Assembly (NCBI GenBank): GCA_017441925.1 | Contig: JAFRUE010000001.1 | Location: 1 to 64,000, forward strand | Reading direction: 5' to 3' | Origin: Bacillota bacterium | GTDB lineage: Bacteria > Bacillota > Clostridia > Lachnospirales > Bianqueaceae | DNA: 64,000 bases | Shown: in pieces, positions 8,523 through 17,750 of the stretch | How positions within the stretch are numbered: the stretch's first letter is position 1 | Layout: each line of letters starts with the position of its first letter | Translations under genes and position numbers: made by a program | The notes under the pieces: generated by a model | Databases searched by the model: none | Told to the model about the DNA's origin: nothing | Seen by the model: the letters and a program-made list of their open reading frames with translations, nothing else

Positions 8523-9374
8523 ATGTATAGAGTCGGAATAATCGGTTCCGAAAATTCACATGCCAACGCGTTCTCCAAATGCTTTAATCTGTCCGGAGAA
8601 TATGATGACGTGAAAGTTATCGGTATCTGGGGAGAGGAGCCGGAGGCCGGGAAGAAGCTCTCCGAGGAGTGCTCTATCCCGATCATGACTCCGGAGGAAA
8701 TGCTTGGACAGGTAGACGGGATCATGGTAACCAGCCGCAACGGCAAGCTGCATCCCGGATACGTCAGACCGTTTATCGAAGCAGGTATCCCTGCATTCAT
8801 CGATAAGCCGTTTGCCAACGATTATGCGGAGGCCGAGGCTATCGCAGAACTTGCAGAACGTAAGAACGTGCCGATCATCGGCGGATCGTCTCTTAAATTC
8901 GCGGCTCCGACACTGGAGCTTAAAAAATTCGCAGACGAGGCTAAAGCGCAGAACGCGCTGTATTCAGGCCAGGTATTTGCACCTGTTAATCTGGTGAATC
9001 CATATGGTGATTTCTATTTCTATTCTTCCCATATGGTCGAGATCGCACTGACTGTCTTTGGATTTGATCCGGTGGCGGTTACCGCGGTTAAGGTTGAAAA
9101 AGGTGTAGCTGTTATTCTTGAGTATGCTTCCTTTGCCGTTACATTGTCTTATAATGACCATGTTTTCCGCTATGGAGGGACAGTTGTAGCTGCAGAGGAA
9201 ACATTCAGCACTCCGATTAAAGATCCGGACGCGTATCGTAAAGAAGCAGACCATTTTGTCAAGATGCTTAAGACTGGCGAAGTGCCGCAGTCTAATCACG
9301 ACTTGATCTATCCGGTCCGTGTGCTGAACGCGATCGAGGAGTCCTACACCAGACTGACAAGAGTTCTGCTGTAA
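8523..9374 (+). CDS. Second Gfo/Idh/MocA family oxidoreductase
   Basis: 283 residues, short for the family (usually 330-390). The Rossmann start is atypical (GIIGSENSHANAF), and the lysine-proline motif is IDKPF. The C-terminal domain is compact. It follows ACAGGAGG and sits between the first oxidoreductase and a TIM-barrel isomerase. Gfo/Idh pairs plus an isomerase-type TIM barrel recur in pathways that work through keto-sugar intermediates; that role is inferred from context only. Confidence 0.85.
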   Translation: MYRVGIIGSENSHANAFSKCFNLSGEYDDVKVIGIWGEEPEAGKKLSEECSIPIMTPEEMLGQVDGIMVTSRNGKLHPGYVRPFIEAGIPAFIDKPFANDYAEAEAIAELAERKNVPIIGGSSLKFAAPTLELKKFADEAKAQNALYSGQVFAPVNLVNPYGDFYFYSSHMVEIALTVFGFDPVAVTAVKVEKGVAVILEYASFAVTLSYNDHVFRYGGTVVAAEETFSTPIKDPDAYRKEADHFVKMLKTGEVPQSNHDLIYPVRVLNAIEESYTRLTRVLL

Positions 9375-9404
9375 GATTGCGGCTCTTTGAGATAGGAGAA
9401 CAAG

Positions 9405-10289
9405 ATGCTTAAATACACATTGACCGGATTCGCGGATGAGATTTCGCCGGATCTGAATGTGCAGATGGACGTGATGGAGAGTCTGAATATCCATCACATC
9501 GAAATGCGGGGAGTAGACGGGAAATCCCTCTGTGATTACTCTCTGGAAGACGCAGCAAAGATAAAGCAGCGTCTGGATGAGCGGGGATTCAGACTGTCGG
9601 CCATCGGTTCGCCGCTTGGCAAGATACAGATTACGGATCCTTTTGAACCTCACTATGAGTTCTTCCTGCATGTCTGCGATCTGGCAAAACTCTTTGAGAC
9701 GAGAAGAATCCGCATCTTCAGCTATTATATTCCTGACGGCGCGGATCCAACAGTTTATCGTGACGAAGTTATGCGCCGTACGGAGGCTTTTGTTAAAGAA
9801 GCGGCCAGACGAGGGATCATCCTGCAGCATGAGAATGAGAAGGGTATCTACGGAGAAACTTCAGAACGGTGCCTGGATCTGATGAAACAGTTCTTCGGTC
9901 CAAGCTTCCAATGTAATCTGGATCCGGGTAATTTCGTCTGCTGCGGAGAGGACTCGTTCCCAGGAGCATATGAGAAGCTGAAGCCGTACACCTCATATCT
10001 GCACATTAAGGATGCGGTACGTGTTGATAACCGCAGCACGATTGTGCCGGCAGGAGAAGGGAACGCGCATATCAAGGATATTCTGCAGGATCTTTTCAGA
10101 AGCGGGTATCAGGGGTTCCTGTCACTGGAACCGCATCTTTACAGCTTTACAGGGTTTGCCAGTCTTGTAAGAAGCGATCATGCAAAACTGGAAGAAGATA
10201 AAGGCCAGGGGGCAGTGCTTTTTGCAAAAGCCACAGATGCATTGAGAAAAATACTTTCAGAAATAGAGGCAGAACGCCCGGTATTATGA
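9405..10289 (+). CDS. Sugar phosphate isomerase/epimerase (xylose isomerase-like TIM barrel)
   Basis: 294 residues, ribosome binding site AGGAG. The start TGFADEISPDLNVQMD is typical of the IolE/IolH/hydroxypyruvate isomerase-like family. Metal-binding acids and histidines appear at QHENEKGIYG, CNLDPGNF, LHIKDA and LSLEPH. The family isomerises or epimerises keto- and aldo-sugars. It probably acts after the two oxidoreductases just upstream. Confidence 0.85.
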   Translation: MLKYTLTGFADEISPDLNVQMDVMESLNIHHIEMRGVDGKSLCDYSLEDAAKIKQRLDERGFRLSAIGSPLGKIQITDPFEPHYEFFLHVCDLAKLFETRRIRIFSYYIPDGADPTVYRDEVMRRTEAFVKEAARRGIILQHENEKGIYGETSERCLDLMKQFFGPSFQCNLDPGNFVCCGEDSFPGAYEKLKPYTSYLHIKDAVRVDNRSTIVPAGEGNAHIKDILQDLFRSGYQGFLSLEPHLYSFTGFASLVRSDHAKLEEDKGQGAVLFAKATDALRKILSEIEAERPVL

Positions 10290-10315
10290 TATACTGACAA
10301 TAGAGGTGATAAACA

Positions 10316-11065
10316 ATGGATTTACAATACAATTTCCGGGTGCGGAGATATGCTTCGCGTGAAGAGATGGGACTTGCGGCGGAGAGGGACGTACGTGACG
10401 CGGTCATCTCCCTCCTGCAGGAAAAAGAAACGATCAGCATGATCTTTGCCGCCGCGCCGTCTCAGAATGAATTCCTCGCTGCCATGGCAGCGGATCCGGA
10501 GATCGATTACAGCCGGATCATCGCGTTCCATATGGATGAGTATGTCGGCTTGCCGTCAGACGCGCCGCAGGGCTTCGGCAACTTCCTCCGGGACCGCCTC
10601 TTCGGGCTGGTTCCCTTTAAGGAAGTCCATTATCTGAACGGAAACGCGGCAGATATCGAGGCTGAATGTGAGGCTTACGGCGCGATGCTCAAGGACGGTG
10701 TGGACATCGTCTGCATGGGGATCGGGGAGAACGGACATATTGCCTTTAACGACCCGCATGTTGCGGATTTTCATGACGAGAAGGCCGTTAAGATTGTCGG
10801 ACTGGATGATGTGTGCCGGATGCAGCAGGTCCATGACGGATGCTTTGCCGCGATCGAGGAAGTGCCGACACATGCACTGACGCTGACGATCCCGACACTG
10901 ATGCATGCGTCCAGACATTTCTGCATGGTCCCGGCAGCGACCAAAGCGGAAGCTGTCTACCGGACAGTATATGGCCCGATCAACGAAAACTGTCCTGCCA
11001 CGGCACTGCGGCTGTGCCCGGACGCGGTTCTATATACGGATATGGACAGCGGAAGGAAACTGTAA
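10316..11065 (+). CDS. nagB: Glucosamine-6-phosphate deaminase
   Basis: 249 residues. Family landmarks include IAFHMDEYVGL, CMGIGENGHIAFNDP (active-site region with the general-acid histidine) and a C-terminal ALTLTIPTLM. The enzyme converts GlcN-6-P to fructose-6-P and ammonium, completing the nagA route. The usual F.AAAPSQNEFL phosphate loop is present (typical form GxxPTG replaced by AAAPSQ, as in several Firmicutes paralogues), so a related amino-sugar phosphate substrate remains possible. Ribosome binding site AGAGGTG. Confidence 0.85.
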   Translation: MDLQYNFRVRRYASREEMGLAAERDVRDAVISLLQEKETISMIFAAAPSQNEFLAAMAADPEIDYSRIIAFHMDEYVGLPSDAPQGFGNFLRDRLFGLVPFKEVHYLNGNAADIEAECEAYGAMLKDGVDIVCMGIGENGHIAFNDPHVADFHDEKAVKIVGLDDVCRMQQVHDGCFAAIEEVPTHALTLTIPTLMHASRHFCMVPAATKAEAVYRTVYGPINENCPATALRLCPDAVLYTDMDSGRKL

Positions 11066-11095
11066 AAGAATCCGCTGTAGAGAAAGGATCGATCT

Positions 11096-12436
11096 ATGAA
11101 TATCGTTAAGACTTCCCTGGGAACGGTACAAGGCACGCAGAAACAGGGATACGCGCTTTTCAGAGGTATTCCGTTTGCGAAACCTCCGATTGGCGAACTG
11201 CGGTTTAGGGCTCCGCAGCCAGCTGAACCGTGGGATGGAGTCCTCAAGGCCGAGAGCTGGCCAAATCGCAGTATGCAGCTTAACCGCGATGGTACCGGTG
11301 GTTTCTATGAGAAAGAATTCCGGGATGATCCGGAATACCTGACGACGATCTCCGAGGACAGCCTGTACCTCAATATCTGGACACCGGCTGAATCAGCCGG
11401 GGACAGGCTGCCGGTTGCCTTCTGGATTCACGGAGGAGCTTTTTCGGGATGCTGCGGACATGAAAAAGAATTTAACGGAGCTGAATTTGCAAAGCGGGGC
11501 ATTATCATGGTAACCTGCAATTACAGGCTCGGTGTATTCGGCTTCCTGGCGCATCCATGGCTGTCAGCCGAGAATAAAGCAGAAGGCGGCCCGGGAGTTT
11601 CCGGCAATTATGGAATACTGGACCAGATGGCTGCCCTGAAATGGGTTAAAGAAAACATTGCAGCGTTCGGAGGCGATCCGGACCGGATCACGCTCTTCGG
11701 TCAGTCGGCTGGTGGGCGAAGCGTCAGGACACTTGTTTCATCTCCTCTTACCAAATCTCTTGTCAAGGGAGCCATTATACAAAGCGCGATCGGTACACCG
11801 AGAGACCTGGTATTGTCGGATGCCGAGGCCGCAGGAGTACAGTTTGCTGAAAAAGCCGGAGCTTCGTCGCTTGACGATCTGCGGGCTATGGATGCAGACA
11901 GGATTATACAGGCAGGAGTATCGATGATGGCCGCTGCCAGACAGGCGGGCAAATCCGTATTCTGTCCCAATGTGGACGGATATGTCCTTCCGGACAGCTA
12001 TCAGGGCATTCTGGAGAGCGGGGAGATTGCGGATATCCCGTATATGGTCGGATCCAATAAAGACGATATCGGAGCTGCACTTGCAGCAGGTGACGCGGCT
12101 GAGAGCCTGATGTACAGGGGATGCCTGAACTGGGCTGAAAACCGCAGCAAAAAGGGAACAAAGCCGACATATGTCTACTATTTCAAACGACAGCTTCCCG
12201 GCGATACAGCAGGAGCTTTCCACTCGGCGGAACTGTGGTATACTTTCGGAACACTAGACAGAAGTTGGCGTCCTAAGGAGCCCGGCGACTATGAGCTGTC
12301 CGAAAGGATGATCAACTACTGGGCAGAGTTTATCAAGACCGGTTCTCCGAACGGTGCAGAGGCGGATGCCGGAGCACCTGGATACTGGCCTGCATGCAGT
12401 ACAGCTTCGGATGTCATGGAGTTTGACGTCGAATAA
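11096..12436 (+). CDS. Type B carboxylesterase
   Basis: 446 residues, somewhat shorter than pnbA-type enzymes (~490). The signature EDSLYLNIW (residues 87-95) and the oxyanion loop WIHGGAFSG precede the nucleophile elbow GQSAGG (Ser204). A late PVEEL-type histidine region is compressed, and SAELWYTFG appears to provide the catalytic histidine. No signal peptide, so it is cytoplasmic. Next to a sulfatase and the nag genes it plausibly removes an ester decoration from imported sugar, but the substrate is unproven. Confidence 0.85.
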   Translation: MNIVKTSLGTVQGTQKQGYALFRGIPFAKPPIGELRFRAPQPAEPWDGVLKAESWPNRSMQLNRDGTGGFYEKEFRDDPEYLTTISEDSLYLNIWTPAESAGDRLPVAFWIHGGAFSGCCGHEKEFNGAEFAKRGIIMVTCNYRLGVFGFLAHPWLSAENKAEGGPGVSGNYGILDQMAALKWVKENIAAFGGDPDRITLFGQSAGGRSVRTLVSSPLTKSLVKGAIIQSAIGTPRDLVLSDAEAAGVQFAEKAGASSLDDLRAMDADRIIQAGVSMMAAARQAGKSVFCPNVDGYVLPDSYQGILESGEIADIPYMVGSNKDDIGAALAAGDAAESLMYRGCLNWAENRSKKGTKPTYVYYFKRQLPGDTAGAFHSAELWYTFGTLDRSWRPKEPGDYELSERMINYWAEFIKTGSPNGAEADAGAPGYWPACSTASDVMEFDVE

Positions 12437-12455
12437 TCAGAATTGAGGAATAACC

Positions 12456-14060
12456 ATGAGCAACAGACCTAATATACTTATTTTCAATCCAGACGAGATG
12501 AGAGGAGACGTGCTGGCTCATCTCGGCAATCCTGCATCAATCACACCCAACCTGGACAGATTCGCTGCAGAAGAGGCAGTTTCATTCTCAAATGCATATT
12601 GTCAGAATCCCGTATGTGTTCCATCCAGGTGCAGTTTCCTGACAGGACTGTATCCTCATACCAGAGGACACCGTACGATGCGTTATCTGCTGCATCCCGG
12701 CGAAGACACAGTTCTGAAAGAACTGAAAGAAGCCGGATACTATGTCTGGATGAATTCCAGAAATGATTTCGCGGCAGGGCAGATCGACGGCTGGATGGAG
12801 AGTCATGCTTCGGAGACATATTACGGCGGACAGAAGAAGCACGGTCCCGGACCGCTGAATCCGGCTATCCGGGGTGAACCGGGCAGCAAATACTATTATT
12901 CCCACTTTAAGGGACAGCTTGGTGTCTCGGAAGACGGGAAGAATTACAACGGCGATGATGAGGTTGTGGATGCTGCGATCGACCGGATCCTGCATCCTGT
13001 CGATGACAGACCGCTTTGCATGTTTATGGGACTGTCATGGCCGCATGTGCCGTATGGCGTTGAGGAACCGTATTTCTCGGCGATAGACCGTAAGAAACTG
13101 CCGCGCAGAATCCGGGCGGACGAGTGTCAGGGGACGCCTAAACTCCTTGCACTGATCAAGAAGTATGCGGCCATGGATGAGTTTACCGAAGAGGACTGGG
13201 ACGAGCTGCGGGCAGTCTATCTTGGAATGTGCATGAAGGTCGACGAGCAGTTCCAGCGTGTTGTGGACGCTCTTAAGCAGGCCGGAATCTATGACAACAC
13301 AGCGATCTTTTTCTTCAGCGATCACGGTGATTTCGCCGGTGATTACGACCTGGTGGAAAAATCCCAGAATACTTTTGAGGACTGCCTGACCAGGGTGCCG
13401 CTGCTGATTAAGCCGCCTAAAGGTTATGATGTTGATCCGGGCGTCTCGGATTCGCTGACGGAACTGATCGATTTCTATGCGACAGCGATGGAGTTTGCGG
13501 GCGTGACACCGAATCATACACACTTTGGGAAGAGCCTCATCCCGGTCCTGAAAGACAGAAGCACTCCCAACCGCGAATATGTCTATTCCGAGGGCGGAAG
13601 GCAGCCTGATGAGATCCTGTGCGATGAGTTTCACGCAGATGGCACGTCTTACCCTGAGATCGAGTACTGGCCTAAGAAAATGGCACAGACGGATCATGAA
13701 GCCCATGCCAAGGGCATCATGATGCGGGATCATCATTACAAATACGTCAGCAGGACACTTGGGCGCGATGAATTCTACGATCTCGACAAGAATCCGGAAG
13801 AAACCGTCAATCTGATTGATGATCCGGAGTATGCTGACCGTATCAATAAGATGCAGATCGGGATGCTGAAGTGGCTGCAGGCAACCGATGATATCGTACC
13901 GTTTACACAGGACGGCCGCATGACAGTCGGTATGGCAAGAACCCGCGTAATGCCTATGGTACCGGACTATCTGAAGGACGATGTGGAGCAGAAGATCAAA
14001 GCAGGCGCCAACATAGGCGAACTGATGATGTATATCAGGAAGAAAACGAGAAAAGAATAA
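12456..14060 (+). CDS. Sulfatase (formylglycine type)
   Basis: 534 residues. The N-terminal NILIFNPDEMRGD gives the first metal ligands. The sulfatase signature CVPSRCSFLTG starts at Cys54, the residue that an anaerobic sulfatase-maturating enzyme would oxidise to formylglycine. FFFSDHGDFAGDY supplies the second metal site. There is no signal peptide, so it desulfates intracellular sugars. Position at the end of the araC-nagA-nagB operon suggests a sulfated amino sugar (for example from mucin or glycosaminoglycan) as substrate; this is inference. No maturase gene lies in the window. Confidence 0.9.
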   Translation: MSNRPNILIFNPDEMRGDVLAHLGNPASITPNLDRFAAEEAVSFSNAYCQNPVCVPSRCSFLTGLYPHTRGHRTMRYLLHPGEDTVLKELKEAGYYVWMNSRNDFAAGQIDGWMESHASETYYGGQKKHGPGPLNPAIRGEPGSKYYYSHFKGQLGVSEDGKNYNGDDEVVDAAIDRILHPVDDRPLCMFMGLSWPHVPYGVEEPYFSAIDRKKLPRRIRADECQGTPKLLALIKKYAAMDEFTEEDWDELRAVYLGMCMKVDEQFQRVVDALKQAGIYDNTAIFFFSDHGDFAGDYDLVEKSQNTFEDCLTRVPLLIKPPKGYDVDPGVSDSLTELIDFYATAMEFAGVTPNHTHFGKSLIPVLKDRSTPNREYVYSEGGRQPDEILCDEFHADGTSYPEIEYWPKKMAQTDHEAHAKGIMMRDHHYKYVSRTLGRDEFYDLDKNPEETVNLIDDPEYADRINKMQIGMLKWLQATDDIVPFTQDGRMTVGMARTRVMPMVPDYLKDDVEQKIKAGANIGELMMYIRKKTRKE

Positions 14061-14077
14061 GACAGTAAAATAACCTG

Positions 14078-14106
14078 TTGACAGATCTTTAGTCCTGCTG
14101 TATAAT
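14078..14106 (+). promoter_or_regulatory. Perfect-consensus sigma-A promoter
   Basis: TTGACA (14078-14083), exactly 17 bases, then TATAAT (14101-14106). It is the only fully consensus promoter I found in the window. Transcription would start near 14113, just at a GC-rich stem-loop rather than near a gene. Confidence 0.85.
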
Positions 14107-14112
14107 ACGCGT

Positions 14113-14206
14113 GCCGGGTTAGGGAGGCCCCGCAGCCCGGCGCAATAGTGTACAAACCACAGAGCTGATTATTACATGAGAGATCATGGAATAACCAGCT
14201 CTTTTT
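14113..14206 (+). ncRNA. Candidate structured small RNA of about 94 nt, or a leader attenuator
   Basis: From the predicted start the transcript folds into a 5' stem (GCCGGG 14113-14118 with CCCGGC 14136-14141), a single-stranded stretch, then a long terminator hairpin (GAGCTG 14162-14167 with CAGCTC 14196-14201, continuing through ATT/AAT pairs and an inner CATGA/TCATG stem) and five T. This is the profile of a stand-alone small RNA. A gene with its own ribosome binding site begins 131 bases downstream, so a termination-controlled leader is the alternative. It did not match SRP RNA or 6S RNA by eye. Confidence 0.5.
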
Positions 14207-14337
14207 GTATCCCATGACGCGGGGCCGGAACCGCACAGAGTCTCCCGGCAGCCAACCTCGCGGGCTGACACGCAGAGGGCGCGGCGACAGGCCGGACACA
14301 CATACAGGCATACAATAACAGACAGGAGGACAAAGAT

Positions 14338-14727
14338 ATGGAAATGAATTACAAAGGCATCGTTTGCGGACTTAAGCTGTCGGAAGGCTTCACCTGCACG
14401 GGCTTCATGCCCGACGGATACGGCCGCGAAACGATTATCTACGCACTGACACGGTTCCTCCGCAGAAACGGCGAAGCGCGCGCGAAACTTGTCAGAATGA
14501 GCTGTGAAATGCGCTTCGCAAAAGGCAGAGAACGCAAGCCGCACCGCCTGACACTCATGGCTCCGGCTGCCGCGATGGAGCTCCCCTGCGGAACGGCAAA
14601 GATCCGCCTCACCGTCACAGCCTTCGGTGTGGAAGTGCAGAGCTTCCTGCTGCTCGACGCAGCCTCAAAACGCACAGACCCGCTCGTATGGGAGGAGGCA
14701 AACCTCCTCCCCAGGCGGGAGGGGTGA
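14338..14727 (+). CDS. Unrecognised 129-residue protein
   Basis: ATG 14338 has a strong AGGAGG 8 bases upstream. The protein is basic, has no membrane segment or signal peptide, and contains no motif I know. It is rich in Arg and Ala with mixed beta-type sequence (MSCEMRFAKGRERKPHRLTL, then AKIRLTVTAFGVEVQSFLLL). It lies downstream of the consensus promoter and small-RNA/leader at 14078-14206, so its expression may depend on read-through of that hairpin. Confidence 0.55.
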   Translation: MEMNYKGIVCGLKLSEGFTCTGFMPDGYGRETIIYALTRFLRRNGEARAKLVRMSCEMRFAKGRERKPHRLTLMAPAAAMELPCGTAKIRLTVTAFGVEVQSFLLLDAASKRTDPLVWEEANLLPRREG

Positions 14728-14833
14728 AGAGAAATAACGGTTGGGATGGGTAGAGAAAACTGCTGTCGCAGGAGCATAATGACGGTTATAATCGTCAACT
14801 GATGATTGAAGAAATCAGATAGTGTATTTTTTA

Positions 14834-14862
14834 TTGAAATCAGGTAGGCTATATGATAATAT
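14834..14862 (+). promoter_or_regulatory. Likely promoter of the helicase gene
   Basis: TTGAAA (14834-14839), 17 bases, TAATAT (14857-14862), in an A/T-rich stretch about 60 bases before the start codon. Confidence 0.45.
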
Positions 14863-14920
14863 TATTATAATATATGTCCCTGAATTTATTGATTTGAGAG
14901 TATAATTCGTGAGGTATAAT

Positions 14921-17716
14921 ATGGGAAGCGGCTTCTATACAAATAACAGTGAGACCAAGTTCATTGATAAGCTGAAGAGAAGTATTGATATGTGCCAAGC
15001 ATTCTATTTCTCGGTCAGTTTTATTAAGAAACCTGGTCTCCGTTTGCTTGCGCCTAATATTGAGGCAGCAATTGCACGAGGCGCCAAGGGTCAATTGATT
15101 ACCTCCACATATCAGAACTTCACGGACGTCGATTCACTTCAGTTCTTTTATGATCTCCAGAATAGATACCCGGATCGCTTCACATGTAGATTGGATAGAG
15201 AATGCTTTCATGATATAAATGGCAACGCTGTCGGTTTTCATTCCAAGGGATATTTGTTCGAATTCTCCGATCATAATGAGTTGCTCGTGGGTTCGTCCAA
15301 TATTACAGTCTATGCGCTCCTGAAGAACATAGAATGGGACGTATCCGTCATCGATGAAAACGACGATACGACATATTCATCAGCCAAAGCGGAATTTGAT
15401 TCCCTATGGAAACAAACGCTGCCCCTGTCACGTGAACTGATAGATGAGTATCGAACGAGGCTGTATTATTCCATTGAAAGATGGGATATGGACTATGATA
15501 TAGCCAACTCGGAAGTCAAACCGAATTATATGCAGCGAAGGGCTTTGAAAGAGCTTAATAGGGTCCGGGCGATGGGAGCATCAAGAGCCTTGGTCACAGC
15601 CTCTGCTGGATCAGGCAAAACCTTCCTGGCGGCCTTTGATGCTTTGAATATTGCTCCAAAGCGCTTGCTGTATATCGTTCACGAAGGCTCGATCCTGATG
15701 AAATCATACGAGACGTTCCAGCGAGTTTTCGGCAGTGATAGAACATATGGCATTTTCAATGGTGAGTATAAAGAACAGGATGCGGACTTCGTTTTTTCTA
15801 CGAATGTCACTATGGCGAATTCGCTGGAGCTTTTTGATAAACATACCTGGGACTATATTATAATTGATGAATGTCACCACGCAACAGCAGAGACATATCG
15901 GAAGATCATCAATTACTTTGAGCCAGAGTTCCTTCTGGGCATTACAGCAACCCCCGAACGGATGGATGGGGAGGATGTGTTTAGCCTCTTTGATCAAAAT
16001 GTCCCTTATGAATTGCGCCTTCGCGATGCAATTATCAATGGCCTTGTGGTTCCGTTCCGGTATTACGGTATCCGTGATGAACTGATCGAATATGGCATCA
16101 ATGAGACAAAAGGACATAAGTTTGTAGAACAGTTCTCTGATGAAAAACACTGTGATTTTATCTATCAAATGATAGAAATACACAGGATTCCGGGTCAGAA
16201 GCTTAAGGCATTAGCATTCTGCCGAGATATTTCTCACGCTGGCCGTATGGCTCAAGCCATGGCAGATTATTACCATACACAGTATCTCACCGGGCGGAAT
16301 TCTGTCGGCGAACGTGTGCGGGCTTATAAAGATCTACAGGATGATTCTGCGGATCTTGAGATCCTTTTCACAGTGGACATCCTCAATGAAGGGGTAGATA
16401 TTCCAGGCGTCAACATGGTCCTGTTCCTTCGTCCGACGGATTCGCAGACGATCTTTATACAGCAGCTCGGACGCGGACTTCGTAATTATGAGGGCAAGAA
16501 ATACGTCACAGTTCTGGATTTCATCGGAAATGATTATAAGAGAAGTGTACAGATCGCATTTGCTTTAGGAAGCCTGTCTGAGAATTTTGTTGTCGAGAAA
16601 AAACTCATAGCCAGTCTGATAGAAGACAATTTCAGGAGTGTCGGCTTGGCAGATCATGGGGTGGAGATCCATCTTGATGATCTGAGTAAAAAGGAGATTC
16701 TGTCGTATATCGACGAGGTTAATTTCAATACGAAGACGTATCTCCGGCAGGATTATATGAACTTCAAGAAATATATCAGTACAGCCAGATATCCGCAGCA
16801 TGTAGATTATCTGAATAACGATTATGCTCCGGATCTGATCAAGTTCATGCAATCCAGGATCAGCGGCAGAAAGAATTCTTCGTATCTGGGCTTTTTGCAG
16901 GCGATTGGTGAAGAAGAGCTTCCGTCCTTTGATGAAAAGCAGGAGGACTTCATCAAATACGTTTCAGAAATGCTGCCGATAGTCCGTCCGTATGAATATC
17001 TTATGATACAGGCATTGATCTTCCATGCGGGACGATGCAATATTGATGATATCCAAAGGCATGTCGTGACAAACACTAAACTGTTCCGACAGGAAGCCTT
17101 TGATCATGCGCTTCATTATATGATGAGGACTGGATATTTCAATTTGACTGACGGAGAGCTTTCCCTCAAGGGTGTTAAGATCGATGTTGAATTTGATGAG
17201 TATATGAGAGATCTTCTCGAATATGGTCTGGAAAAATACGACATCGATTTCGACGATGCAAAACCGGAAAAAATCTTCCACCTATGGGCAAAGTATCGGA
17301 AAGAACAAGTACAGCAGCTTTTACTGAACAATCCAAAAGATATCATGCTTGGCACAAAAATCTATGATGGAGTTGCCTACGCATATGTCACAGTCATAAA
17401 AGGCAGCAGTACCAGAGATGAACTGAAATATGTTGATGGCTATATTGATGCAGATACATTCCAGTGGGAAACTGTCGCCAACGTTAGCGAAAGAGAACTG
17501 AATGATCTGAAAAACAGCAAGAGAATGCATATCTTCGTCCGAAAGGTCGATAACGAAGATGGGATCCAGTTGCCATTCACTTACATCGGTTCCGGAAAGA
17601 TGGAGTATATCGAGGGCTCGAAGAAACCGAATGGAGCACATTTATTCCGAATTCCGATGGAAACGACAGCCCCGGAAGATATTTACTTTGATTTCAAGCT
17701 TCCGGCAGATAGGTAA
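14921..17716 (+). CDS. PLD-like nuclease fused to DEAD/DEAH helicase with C-terminal DUF3427-type region
   Basis: 931 residues from ATG 14921 (GAGG 6 bases upstream; a GTG at 14909 in the same frame is less likely). Residues ~1-190 form a phospholipase D-like domain with FHSKGYLF (H107, K109) and GSSN (124-127). The helicase follows with Walker A SAGSGKT (228-234), DECH (316-319), GITATPERMD, and motif VI QQLGRGLRNYEGK. The last ~350 residues resemble DUF3427. Such PLD-helicase proteins are stand-alone nucleic-acid processing or defence-type proteins. Codon choice is visibly A/T-richer than in flanking genes, which suggests acquisition by transfer. Confidence 0.88.
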   Translation: MGSGFYTNNSETKFIDKLKRSIDMCQAFYFSVSFIKKPGLRLLAPNIEAAIARGAKGQLITSTYQNFTDVDSLQFFYDLQNRYPDRFTCRLDRECFHDINGNAVGFHSKGYLFEFSDHNELLVGSSNITVYALLKNIEWDVSVIDENDDTTYSSAKAEFDSLWKQTLPLSRELIDEYRTRLYYSIERWDMDYDIANSEVKPNYMQRRALKELNRVRAMGASRALVTASAGSGKTFLAAFDALNIAPKRLLYIVHEGSILMKSYETFQRVFGSDRTYGIFNGEYKEQDADFVFSTNVTMANSLELFDKHTWDYIIIDECHHATAETYRKIINYFEPEFLLGITATPERMDGEDVFSLFDQNVPYELRLRDAIINGLVVPFRYYGIRDELIEYGINETKGHKFVEQFSDEKHCDFIYQMIEIHRIPGQKLKALAFCRDISHAGRMAQAMADYYHTQYLTGRNSVGERVRAYKDLQDDSADLEILFTVDILNEGVDIPGVNMVLFLRPTDSQTIFIQQLGRGLRNYEGKKYVTVLDFIGNDYKRSVQIAFALGSLSENFVVEKKLIASLIEDNFRSVGLADHGVEIHLDDLSKKEILSYIDEVNFNTKTYLRQDYMNFKKYISTARYPQHVDYLNNDYAPDLIKFMQSRISGRKNSSYLGFLQAIGEEELPSFDEKQEDFIKYVSEMLPIVRPYEYLMIQALIFHAGRCNIDDIQRHVVTNTKLFRQEAFDHALHYMMRTGYFNLTDGELSLKGVKIDVEFDEYMRDLLEYGLEKYDIDFDDAKPEKIFHLWAKYRKEQVQQLLLNNPKDIMLGTKIYDGVAYAYVTVIKGSSTRDELKYVDGYIDADTFQWETVANVSERELNDLKNSKRMHIFVRKVDNEDGIQLPFTYIGSGKMEYIEGSKKPNGAHLFRIPMETTAPEDIYFDFKLPADR

Positions 17717-17750
17717 CTATCTTACAAATGAAAAGCAATAAGGTGCTGAT

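Noticed and set aside
14107-14206. SRP RNA (ffs) or 6S RNA
   Set aside because: Size fits SRP RNA, but the SRP apical sequence (GGAA-type tetraloop with the AGCAGCC strand) is absent, and the open bubble of 6S RNA is not present.
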